From the NCBI GenBank assembly GCA_014323965.1, contig JACONB010000119.1, forward strand, positions 1 through 6,103: a DNA stretch of 6,103 nucleotides, written 5' to 3'. Positions 1 to 5,552 of the stretch are shown here, piece by piece. The DNA comes from Prochloron sp. SP5CPC1 (GTDB taxonomy: Bacteria > Cyanobacteriota > Cyanobacteriia > Cyanobacteriales > Prochloraceae). The translations under genes were made by a program, and so were the position numbers. The notes under the pieces were generated by a model, which was not told the origin of the DNA, ran no database searches, and saw only the letters and a list, made by a program, of their open reading frames with translations. Numbering within the stretch: the first letter of the stretch is position 1; every line of letters starts with the position of its first letter.

Positions 1-850
1 GCTTTTGGTGGGGGTAACGGCTGCCAAAACCCTGGCTGCCATACACCAAAAGCCTTTTCTGGGTATCCATCACTTAGAAGGTCACATTTACGCCAGTTAT
101 TTGAGCGAACCCCAGCTGGAACCTCCTTTTTTATGTCTCTTGGTTTCTGGGGGGCACACAAGCTGGATTTATGTGAAAGATTGTGGTAACTATGAGGTGC
201 TAGGAAGAACCCGGGATGACGCTGCGGGAGAAGCTTTTGATAAAGTAGCGCGGCTACTGCACCTGGGATATCCGGGAGGACCGGAAATAGATAGGGTGGC
301 AAAAACTGGTAATCCTCAAGGGTTTGCCCTACCGGAGGGTAAAATTGGACTGCCAGAAGGGGGCTATCATCCCTACGATTGTAGTTTCAGCGGTTTAAAA
401 ACGGCGGTGTTGCGGTTGGTGGAGAAATTACAACAACAGGGAAAGGTCGATTTGCCGGTGGAGGATATAGCAGCCAGTTTTCAGGAGACAGTTGCCCGAT
501 CCTTGACCAAAAGGGCGATCGCCTGCGCTAGGGATTTTGGTCTCAAAACTATTGTTGTGGGTGGTGGGGTGGCGGCAAATAGCTGCCTGAGAAAGCACTT
601 AAAGGCTGCTGCTGCTGCTCATGGTTTTACAGTTCATTTTCCCCCCCTCAAACTTTGCACTGACAACGCGGCTATGATTGGCTGTGCTGCTGCGGATCAT
701 TTCAACCGGGGACATAGATCCAATCTCACTCTGGGGGTAAAATCTCGAATGTCTGTTACGGATGTAATGGAGCTTTATTTAAATGAAGGTTTCACGCAGA
801 GGCGCAAAGGCGCGGAGGGAGGAGGAGAATGTTTGGTTTTCTCAATTTAA
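1..850 (+). CDS. tsaD: TsaD (Gcp/YgjD) tRNA threonylcarbamoyladenosine transferase, 5' end outside window
   Basis: TsaD transfers the threonylcarbamoyl group from TC-AMP to A37 of ANN-decoding tRNAs (t6A), working with TsaB and TsaE in the cytoplasm. The reading frame is open from base 2, so the gene is cut by the window edge. About 282 residues are visible of a family near 345, so roughly the first 70 are missing. Seen in order: the metal-binding HHLEGH (His codons at 71 and 83), the nucleotide-binding LLVSGGHT, DDAAGEAFDKVARLL and GYPGGPEID, the SFSGLKTAV segment, VVGGGVAANSCLR, and CTDNAAMIG with the third metal ligand Asp at 662. After the usual C-terminus the frame runs through a small GC-rich repeat (795-826), giving an atypical tail TQRRKGAEGGGECLVFSI. 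It ends 22 bases inside truB, so the two are probably co-transcribed and translationally coupled. A HIP1 octamer lies at 515-522. Confidence 0.97.
   Translation, partial: LLVGVTAAKTLAAIHQKPFLGIHHLEGHIYASYLSEPQLEPPFLCLLVSGGHTSWIYVKDCGNYEVLGRTRDDAAGEAFDKVARLLHLGYPGGPEIDRVAKTGNPQGFALPEGKIGLPEGGYHPYDCSFSGLKTAVLRLVEKLQQQGKVDLPVEDIAASFQETVARSLTKRAIACARDFGLKTIVVGGGVAANSCLRKHLKAAAAAHGFTVHFPPLKLCTDNAAMIGCAAADHFNRGHRSNLTLGVKSRMSVTDVMELYLNEGFTQRRKGAEGGGECLVFSI
795..826 (+). repeat. 8-bp tandem repeat at the tsaD-truB junction
   Basis: Three successive imperfect octamers are visible: CGCAGAGG (795-802), CGCAAAGG (803-810) and CGCGGAGG (811-818), followed by a purine run GAGGAGGA. Units of this CGCAGAGG/CGCAAAGG type are familiar as dispersed intergenic repeats in cyanobacterial genomes (recalled knowledge, not searched here). 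Here the unit sits inside the end of the tsaD frame and runs up to the truB start. It encodes part of the odd TsaD tail and provides the GGAGG sequences that can serve truB. Confidence 0.7.
821..828 (+). promoter_or_regulatory. Ribosome binding site of truB within repeat-derived purine tract
   Basis: GGAGG at 821-825 is only 3 bases from the truB ATG at 829. A second GGAGG at 814-818 has a 10-base spacing and may be the better Shine-Dalgarno sequence. Both belong to the tandem octamer repeat, so the repeat seems to have been adopted as the translation signal. This supports 829 as the truB start, since TruB proteins begin with this G-F/V-L-N-L-N-K-P pattern right at the N-terminus. Confidence 0.55.
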
Positions 851-1695
851 ACAAACCTGAGGGAATGACTTCTCATGATTGTGTTGCTAAGGTGTGGCGG
901 ATTTTGCACGCGACGCGAGTAGGACATGGGGGGACTCTGGATCCGGCGGCAACGGGGGTTTTACCCATTGCTGTGGGGAAAGCGACTCGATTGTTGCAAT
1001 TTCTGCCGGAAAATAAGGCTTATGAGGCTAGAATTCGCTTTGGGGTGAGGACCACTACTGACGATTTGGAAGGGGAGATTATTGCTACGTCCCCAGCAGG
1101 GGAGTTGACTTGCGAGATGGTAAAAACTCTCTTGAGTCAGTTTCAAGGGACTATAGAGCAGGTTCCTCCCGTTTACAGTGCCATTCAGCGAGGGGGTAAA
1201 AGGCTCTATGAGTTGGCGCGGGCGGTCGATTCCGTGGAGGTTCCGGTGCGAACTGTGCAGGTGAGTAAGATAGAGGTTTTGGCTTGGTACCCAGGGGAGT
1301 TTCCGGAAATATCTGTGGCGATCGCCTGCGGTTCAGGAACTTATATTCGGGCGATCGCCCGGGATTTGGGGGCAGCAGCGGGGGTTGGTGGCACTTTAGC
1401 GGCTTTGACTCGTACTGAAAGTTGCGGGATGAAGTTGGCTGATAGTTTGACTTTTGAACAGTTAGGAAGTCATTCTCTCATTGCTCCCAATATGGCTTTA
1501 CAACATCTAAATGTGGTTACTTTAAAGGATGAAGATGCTCGACGGTGGTGTCAAGGTCAGAAAATTGCTATTTCTGCGAACCAGCAGTTATCAGATAGCC
1601 TCAAAGTTTGTGGTGAAGATGGACGGTTTTTAGAGATGGGTAAGGTTACAAATTTGTCTTCTACCACTTTACTAATTCCTAAGGTGGTGTTTTAA
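829..1695 (+). CDS. truB: TruB, tRNA pseudouridine(55) synthase
   Basis: TruB converts U55 in the T-loop of tRNAs to pseudouridine in the cytoplasm. The 288-residue product matches the usual bacterial length of about 290-315. Visible family motifs are the N-terminal GFLNLNKPEGMTSHD, the catalytic block VGHGGTLDPAATGVLP with catalytic Asp at residue 38 and the preceding His33, the VPPVYSAIQRGGKRLYELAR block, and the later CGSGTYIRAIARDLG. A short C-terminal extension resembles the PUA-like tail of the family. ATG 829 is chosen because the conserved N-terminus starts there and GGAGG precedes it. It overlaps tsaD by 22 bases in a different frame. Two HIP1 octamers (1318-1325 and 1351-1358) lie in its 3' half, as expected of core cyanobacterial sequence. 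Nothing suggests damage. Confidence 0.97.
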   Translation: MFGFLNLNKPEGMTSHDCVAKVWRILHATRVGHGGTLDPAATGVLPIAVGKATRLLQFLPENKAYEARIRFGVRTTTDDLEGEIIATSPAGELTCEMVKTLLSQFQGTIEQVPPVYSAIQRGGKRLYELARAVDSVEVPVRTVQVSKIEVLAWYPGEFPEISVAIACGSGTYIRAIARDLGAAAGVGGTLAALTRTESCGMKLADSLTFEQLGSHSLIAPNMALQHLNVVTLKDEDARRWCQGQKIAISANQQLSDSLKVCGEDGRFLEMGKVTNLSSTTLLIPKVVF

Positions 1696-1739
1696 TTCCA
1701 TTCTCAATAGCCCTTAACCTGAATTGTGGGCTACTTATA

Positions 1740-1756
1740 AAACCCCTACAGGGTTT
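1740..1756 (+). terminator. Small hairpin downstream of truB, possible terminator
   Basis: AAACCC (1740-1745) and GGGTTT (1751-1756) form a perfect 6-bp stem with a 5-base loop, 45 bases after the truB stop. What follows is pyrimidine-rich (CAATCTCTCTTATCTTTC) rather than a clean T-run, so intrinsic termination would be weak. It could equally be one unit of a dispersed palindromic element. It is the only stem-loop I see between truB and the next promoter. Confidence 0.35.
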
Positions 1757-1814
1757 CAATCTCTCTTATCTTTCTTTGTGTCAAGAGCGCCTCTGTGGTA
1801 TAACCCTATAACAG

Positions 1815-1843
1815 TTGCTTTTTGTAATTTTCTCGTGTATAAT
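1815..1843 (+). promoter_or_regulatory. Distal candidate promoter upstream of hicBA-1
   Basis: TTGCTT (1815-1820) and a perfect -10 hexamer TATAAT (1838-1843) are separated by exactly 17 bases. This would start transcription near 1850 and give a leader of about 180 bases before hicB. It could act in tandem with the proximal promoter at 1929-1957. Confidence 0.45.
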
Positions 1844-1928
1844 TTATTGAATCGGACAGTTAACCGACATCGGAGTATCCAGTTCCTCGAAAAAAATAAA
1901 AATTTTACAGAAAAACTCTAAAACCCTC

Positions 1929-1957
1929 TTGATAAATAAAAAATTTTCTGCTATGAT
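1929..1957 (+). promoter_or_regulatory. Proximal promoter of hicBA-1 (extended -10)
   Basis: TTGATA (1929-1934), a 17-base spacer and TATGAT (1952-1957) preceded by TG plus one base (extended -10) make this the best-formed promoter in the window. A-rich tracts at 1890-1902 and around 1911 resemble an UP element. The start site would be near 1964. An AT-rich palindromic core, TAAAAATTTT (1897-1906), recurs as TAAAAAATTTT (1937-1947) inside the spacer, a plausible but unproven operator pair for autoregulation by the HicAB complex. Confidence 0.65.
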
Positions 1958-2033
1958 GGAAATATAAGTGGGGCTAAACGTCTTACTCACCTACTTTTCA
2001 TATGGACAACTACTTGATATAAGTAAATTTTTG

Positions 2034-2249
2034 ATGAGTAATACATACACAGCTATTTTTGAGCATGAGGATCGATGGTACATTAGTTACTGTCCAGAAA
2101 TCCCTGGTGCAAATGGCCAAGGTCTTACGAAAGAAGAAGCTCGGCAGAGCCTGGCAAGTGCAATTGAGTTGATTTTGCATGATCGACGAGAAGACATGTT
2201 GCGAGGATTACCGAATGATGCTGAACAAGATACGGTGATTGTAGGGTGA
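2034..2249 (+). CDS. hicB: HicB-family antitoxin (short form), first TA module
   Basis: HicB antitoxins bind and neutralise the HicA mRNA interferase and usually repress their own operon. The 71-residue product has the partial RNase H-like HicB fold: an N-terminal beta-hairpin (YTAIFEHEDRWYISYCPEIPGANGQGLT) followed by a helix (KEEARQSLASAIELILHDRRED). It is the short form with no separate DNA-binding domain. I place the start at ATG 2034. An in-frame GTG at 1968 would add 22 residues that do not fit the family and would begin only about 4 bases after the predicted transcription start. No clear Shine-Dalgarno sequence precedes 2034. The stop TGA overlaps the next gene's GTG by 4 bases (GTGA), so antitoxin and toxin are translationally coupled. 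The frame looks intact. Confidence 0.87.
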   Translation: MSNTYTAIFEHEDRWYISYCPEIPGANGQGLTKEEARQSLASAIELILHDRREDMLRGLPNDAEQDTVIVG

Positions 2250-2437
2250 AGAGAGGTGTTTTACTTCGTCATCTTCGACGATATGGATGCTATCTCAAGC
2301 GGGAGGGATCAGCTCACTCACTATGGTGTAACCCAAATACTGGTGTTGTTGAAGCTATTCCTCGTCATTCCGAGGTACCCAATCGGTTAGCAAAAAAGAT
2401 TTGCCGTGCCCTGTCAGTTCCAGAGATTGGTGGATAA
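2246..2437 (+). CDS. hicA: HicA-family toxin (mRNA interferase), first TA module
   Basis: HicA is a small double-stranded-RNA-binding-fold ribonuclease that cleaves mRNA when not bound by HicB. The 63-residue product fits the family: an N-terminal helix (MKRGVLLRHLRRYGC), then the beta strand with the active-site histidine in REGSAHSLW (His24, the G-S-x-H form), a second strand ending in AIPRHSEVPN, and a C-terminal helix (RLAKKICRALSVPEI). Translation starts at GTG 2246 inside the end of hicB, with little independent ribosome binding site, which suits coupled translation that keeps toxin below antitoxin. There is no sign of damage, in contrast to the second hicA at 5357. No clear terminator follows. 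Confidence 0.87.
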   Translation: MKRGVLLRHLRRYGCYLKREGSAHSLWCNPNTGVVEAIPRHSEVPNRLAKKICRALSVPEIGG

Positions 2438-2535
2438 TACTGACTATACATTGCCAGAGTTAGTTCTGCGCCACCTGGAAGTACCGCCATCGTGCCACGT
2501 TAGGAGACGGTCGATTTCCAGCTTGTTGAGTAGCG

Positions 2536-2556
2536 CTGGTATAATGTCCATACCAG
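2536..2556 (+). promoter_or_regulatory. Perfect inverted repeat over the R-M promoter, candidate operator
   Basis: CTGGTAT (2536-2542) and ATACCAG (2550-2556) are exact reverse complements separated by 7 bases. The left arm covers the extended -10 element and the right arm covers the predicted start site. A protein bound here would block the promoter. Many Type II R-M operons are autoregulated by a C protein or by the methyltransferase. No C-protein gene is visible in this window, so the regulator is unknown. A 7-bp RNA hairpin is the alternative, but there is no T-run after it. Confidence 0.5.
2537..2545 (+). promoter_or_regulatory. Promoter of the restriction-modification operon (extended -10)
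   Basis: TATAAT at 2540-2545 is preceded by TG plus one base (2537-2539), an extended -10 element. The -35 region is weak (TTTCCA or TCCAGC, depending on spacing), as often tolerated with an extended -10. The start site would fall near 2552, giving a leader of about 30 bases to the methyltransferase ATG at 2581. AGGA (2567-2570), 10 bases before that ATG, is the likely ribosome binding site. Confidence 0.6.
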
Positions 2557-2580
2557 TGAGTTTGTTAGGAATTTATAATT

Positions 2581-4011
2581 ATGGCAAGTCTGCCAATCAG
2601 CGACCACATCGCCCTCGAAGTAGAAAATGACGCTTTGAGAGAAATTGAGAACCTGGATCAGCACCTACAGGATCACTTTCAAACTAAATTTTTAGTTCAG
2701 CCCTCACTTACTCGACTTTTAGTGAGTTTCCAGGGGAACAAAACTAGACCTATTTATCGGTGGTATAAGTACAAAGAAGCTTTCTCTGCTTCTCTTGTGG
2801 AGCTTTTATTCCAGAAGTATGGATTGGCTCAAGGCAAGATATTAGACCCTTTTGCAGGTAGTGGAACAGCTTTGTTTGCCGCTAGCAATCTTGGAATTGA
2901 TGCTGATGGCATTGAATTGTTGCCTATTGGTCAACAAATTATTGACACCAAAATTTTAACTTCTGAATTTACATCTGATGACTTTACACGGCTAAAGACT
3001 TGGGTGAATTTGCGGATATGGAAACAGGTTGAAAAAGAATTCAGCCTGCCAGAGTTCAGAATTACGAAAGGAGCCTATTCTCTAGAAACTAAAACAGCAA
3101 TTGAGCAATATATCGGAGCTTGTTCTCAGGAAAACCCAAGAGTTAAAGCAGTTTTGTTTTTTGCTTTACTTTGTGTTTTAGAATCCATAAGCTATACCCG
3201 TAAAGATGGACAGTATCTTCCTTGGGATTATCGTTCTGGTCGTGAACAAGGAAAGAAGCCTTTCAATAAAGGTGAGATTTTGGAATTTGATTACGCCATT
3301 ACTAATAAAATTAACGAAATCATCAACGATTTAGATCCCTTTGCACATCAGATAGCGCTCTTCCCAACTAAGCAAACTAAAGGTCAAATTGCTCTCTATA
3401 AAGGCTCGTGCCTTGAAGTAATGCCATCTTTACCTGATGAAACCTATGATGCCATTATTACGTCTCCCCCTTATTGCAATTGATACGACTACACCCGCAC
3501 CTATGCATTAGAGCTGGCATTGTTAGCTATTTCTGAAAAGGGATTAGCTGCTCTTCGCCAAGAGATGTTAAGTTGTACAGTTGAAAATCGTCCAAAAGAT
3601 TTGTTAGCTATGAATCAAAATTGGGACTTAGCTTTAAGTGTTGCTGATTCACAAGCTCTATTGCAAGCTATTTTAAAATATTTAGACAACCAAAAGTTAC
3701 GGGGTGTATTAAACAATAACGGTATACCTAGAATGATAAGAGGTTACTTTTATGAAATGGCTTGTATAATACAAGAATGTTCTCGTGTGCTTAAATCTGG
3801 AGCATTATTGTTTATGGTAAACGACAATGTGCGTTACGCGGGGGTGAGTGTTTCAGTGGATCTGATTCTTTCTAACTTGGCTGAGAAATTAGGCTTTACG
3901 GTTGAAAATATTCTTATTTTACCAGGTAATAAGGGTAATAGTAGTCAACAAATGGGAAATCATGGGCGTTATCCTTTAAGAAAATGCGTTTATGTGTGGA
4001 GGAAGCAATAA
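2581..4011 (+). pseudogene. Type II DNA methyltransferase (AvaI/BsoBI-type, SPPY motif), interrupted by in-frame TGA
   Basis: This modification enzyme would methylate the recognition site of the partner endonuclease. The SPPY catalytic motif is typical of N4-cytosine methyltransferases. ATG 2581 opens a frame of 300 codons ending in TGA at 3481. The same frame then continues without further stops for 175 codons to TAA 4009, giving 476 positions in all, close to my recollection of about 480 for M.AvaI. Visible motifs are a motif X-like KTRPIYRWYKYKEAFSASLVELL, AdoMet-binding motif I LDPFAGSGT (Asp89), a roughly 200-residue interval probably holding target recognition, catalytic motif IV TSPPY (294-298), then CN, the stop, and YDYTRTYALELALL. 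The family usually has Arg at the stop position, so CGA to TGA at 3481 is the simplest cause. The C-terminal part keeps ECSRVLKSGALLFMVND and HGRYPLRKCVYVWRK. Without suppression the product ends just after the catalytic motif and should be inactive. Its neighbour is the endonuclease, 9 bases downstream. Confidence 0.88.
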
Positions 4012-4020
4012 CTTGAACCT

Positions 4021-4968
4021 ATGAATACCTATCGTAACCATCTTCAATCTAGTGATGACCTTGTCACAACTTATGAAGCAACTCGTGCAGGTTTTGTGGC
4101 ACTTGCCCTTGAAAAGAATCGACTGGCTACACCTTACGTTGCGGAAGCCAGGGCGCTTCAGGAAGCAGCAATTCAAGCTGTCAGCCCTGCTGATTTGTTA
4201 AATATTCAGGGTATTGAGATGGGATTGTTAACTGGGGCAGGACTATCTAACAAATCTCTTGCTTATTTGATGCCAGAGGATAAAATTGATGCAATTAATG
4301 GTTTGATTAAGAACTTTCTTGAGCCACATGCGATTTCGTGGAGGAATTGGTTTTTAGGTTTCTGCTAACTCGTGGCGACACCCTTGGTGGTTCAATGGGT
4401 AACGTTGGTGGAGCATTAGCACGAAGAAAGTTAACCCGTGCAATCCTTTCAACCCTCACAATTGCTGGTAAGAAATATTACTGGCAACACTCAAAGACGA
4501 AAAAGTGGATCAATATGACAAGCAATGACACAGAAATTGAGTTGTCTTTACGTGGAATAAGTTGGGAGAGTACACTTGCCCGTCTGTGTACTGATTTACA
4601 ATTTGAAAGTTCCCCTAGTCAAGAGTAATGTGGATCTATGTCTGTTTAGTGTTGCTCCAACAGAACTGAAAATTCAGCCGTCAGAAGTTTCACCCTATGT
4701 CATCGCTTTAGGTGAACTTAAGGGAGGTATAGATCCAGCTGGAGCAGATGAACATTGGAAAACGGCTCAAGCAGCATTAAATCGTATACGGGAAGCGTTT
4801 TCTAGAGTTGGGCATTCCCCTTTGACTTTCTTTGTGGGAGCAGCAGTTGCAAAAAGGATGGCGGGTGAAATCTGGAATCAATTGGAAAACGGCATCCTCA
4901 GTAATGCTGCGAACCTGAATGAAGAGAATCAAGTTGCATCTATTTCTCGTTGGCTGTGCAACCTGTAG
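4021..4968 (+). pseudogene. AvaI/BsoBI-family Type II restriction endonuclease, two frameshifts
   Basis: Family members cut CYCGRG. The coding sense runs in frame from ATG 4021 to about 4331 (to LIKNFLEPHA, residue 104), shifts to the overlapping frame from 4332 (DFVEELVFRFLLTRGDTLGGSM), and returns to the first frame between about 4565 and 4590 (VLIYNLKVPLVKSNVD) to TAG 4966. The first shift behaves as a one-base deletion (GCGGAT to GCGAT would explain it) and the second as a one-base insertion, so net length is unchanged at about 315 residues, the size I recall for AvaI. Catalytic residues are all present: Asp at 4633, Glu and Lys of GELKGG at 4714-4722, and His of DEHWKTA at 4753 (about 205, 232, 234 and 245 of the rebuilt protein). 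The spacing from Asp to Glu is 27 and from Glu to His 13, against D212, E240, K242 and H253 in BsoBI as I recall. As read, translation stops at 4366 and the product is dead. The family call is strong, while the specificity is inferred. Confidence 0.87.
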
Positions 4969-5116
4969 AAGCAACTGCTACCTAACACTTATACTTGTCA
5001 AAATCGAGAGGATTGGCTATCTTGCCGTTCATCGATTTGGCGCAGGTCGTTTTCAAGACCCTGTGGCGATCGCTATATAATTAGCAGTTAAATAGAGCCT
5101 GAAAGCGGAAATTACT
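4969..5116. other. Short non-coding gap between R-M and second TA cluster, with HIP1 and promoter-like -10
   Basis: No gene is recognised in these 148 bases. A perfect -10 hexamer TATAAT lies at 5076-5081, with a weak -35 (TTCAAG, 5052-5057, 18-base spacing). A HIP1 octamer (5066-5073) fills the spacer just upstream of the -10. The start would be near 5088, giving a leader of about 30 bases to the hicB ATG at 5117. This HIP1 is the first since 1358 and may mark the return to resident cyanobacterial sequence. Confidence 0.5.
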
Positions 5117-5356
5117 ATGGTAACTGAATACATTCATACTGCAATGCACAGAGCGGTTTATGAGATTCTAGAAGACGGTATATATTATGGGGAAATCCCG
5201 GAGCTTGAAGGATTGTTAGCAAGTGGTATTACTCTGGAAGAGTGCCGCAAGAATTTGCAGTCTGCTTTAGAGGATTGGCTAATGTTCAGTCTGGCGAATC
5301 ATCTTTCTATTCCAAAGCTTGATGATATACAGATTTTCATCCCGGAGGCTGTATAA
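5117..5356 (+). CDS. HicB-family antitoxin, second TA cluster
   Basis: This 79-residue protein is a short HicB-type (UPF0150) antitoxin. It has the N-terminal strand region ending in the hallmark DGIYYGEIPELEGLLASGITLEEC, then a helix (RKNLQSALEDWLMFSLAN) and a short C-terminal segment (IPKLDDIQIFIPEAV). It differs clearly from the HicB at 2034 and belongs to the subfamily whose partner HicA begins M-P-x-x-G-x-I-K. ATG 5117 is preceded by GGAA (5108-5111). The TAA stop (5354-5356) abuts the next ATG directly (TAAATG), so the genes form one operon. No lesion is seen, and it would be expected to work if its toxin were made. Confidence 0.83.
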   Translation: MVTEYIHTAMHRAVYEILEDGIYYGEIPELEGLLASGITLEECRKNLQSALEDWLMFSLANHLSIPKLDDIQIFIPEAV

Positions 5357-5552
5357 ATGCCATTTTTTGGTTTAATCAAGCAGAAAGAATTGATTAGCTA
5401 TCTGCGCAAGGCAGGTATGATAGGCCCATTTTCGGGTGGTAAGCACCCAATCATGCTTAAAGGAACAATTCGATTAACCATTCCTAATCCTCATACAGGA
5501 GATATCAGCAAGGGACTCTGAAATTACTAAGGAGGAATGGGAGAAATTGTAA
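5357..5552 (+). pseudogene. HicA-family toxin with internal deletion and frameshift
   Basis: ATG 5357, 8 bases after GGAGG (5344-5348), opens a frame of 54 codons ending at TGA 5519. The product starts MPFFGLIKQKELISYLRKAG, has the active-site strand GPFSGGKHPIMLKG with His30, and continues TIRLTIPNPHTGDISKGL, all typical of the HicA subfamily that pairs with the upstream HicB. Intact relatives continue with roughly L-L-x-R-I-L-R-Q-A-G followed by I-S-x-E-E-W-E-x-L. Here the last segment survives in another frame: codons from 5517 read SEITKEEWEKL and stop at TAA 5550. A deletion of about 25-30 bases, not a multiple of three, near 5517 explains both. The truncated protein lacks most of its C-terminal helix. 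It keeps the catalytic His, so residual activity cannot be excluded. The gap size is judged from memory of the family. Confidence 0.75.

Larger units (their letters stand above)
1696..2033. other. Non-coding AT-rich gap between truB and the first hicBA module
   Basis: I see no convincing gene here. An open frame of 65 codons starting at a TTG around 1724 has no recognisable motif and low-complexity composition, and is treated as chance. The gap holds a small hairpin (1740-1756), two promoter-like signals (1815-1843 and 1929-1957), A-tracts at 1890-1902, and a short inverted copy of the tsaD-truB repeat core: GCGCCTCTG at 1787-1795 is the reverse complement of 797-805. The sequence becomes strongly AT-rich from about 1890. 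Confidence 0.6.

Noticed and set aside
961..1146. Minus-strand open frame inside truB
   Set aside because: It lies wholly within a strongly supported gene and has no independent signals.
1740..1760. AAACCCCTACAGGGTTTCAAT resembles one half-palindromic CRISPR repeat unit
   Set aside because: It occurs only once, with no spacer-repeat periodicity and no cas gene nearby.
1724..1921. 65-codon open frame from a TTG downstream of truB
   Set aside because: It has no recognisable motif, no ribosome binding site and biased AT-rich composition, and it runs across the hairpin and a promoter-like element.
1968..2033. GTG 1968 as the hicB start, adding 22 residues
   Set aside because: The added residues do not match the HicB family and the codon lies almost on the predicted transcription start.
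2406..2630. 74-codon open frame overlapping the end of hicA and the start of the methyltransferase
   Set aside because: It overlaps two well-supported genes in another frame and crosses the R-M promoter and inverted repeat, with no family resemblance.
3481..3483. TGA read as selenocysteine or tryptophan
   Set aside because: No selenocysteine insertion element is apparent just after the stop, the family is expected to have Arg there, and TGA serves as an ordinary stop elsewhere in the window.
3976..4176. Minus-strand open frame across the methyltransferase-endonuclease junction
   Set aside because: It is antisense to coding sequence of both R-M genes and shows no motif. It could have been a controller by position, but nothing in it resembles a helix-turn-helix protein.
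4330..4590. Programmed ribosomal frameshifting to express the endonuclease
   Set aside because: No slippery heptamer with a following structure is evident at either shift, two opposite shifts would be needed, and family members are normally encoded in one frame.
4777..4974. Minus-strand open frame inside the endonuclease 3' part
   Set aside because: It is a shadow of the catalytic-domain coding frame.
5529..5539. AAGGAGG followed at once by ATG 5537 as an alternative gene start
   Set aside because: The spacing is only one base and the frame gives no recognisable protein. The purine run is explained as the coding remnant of the HicA tail (KEEW).
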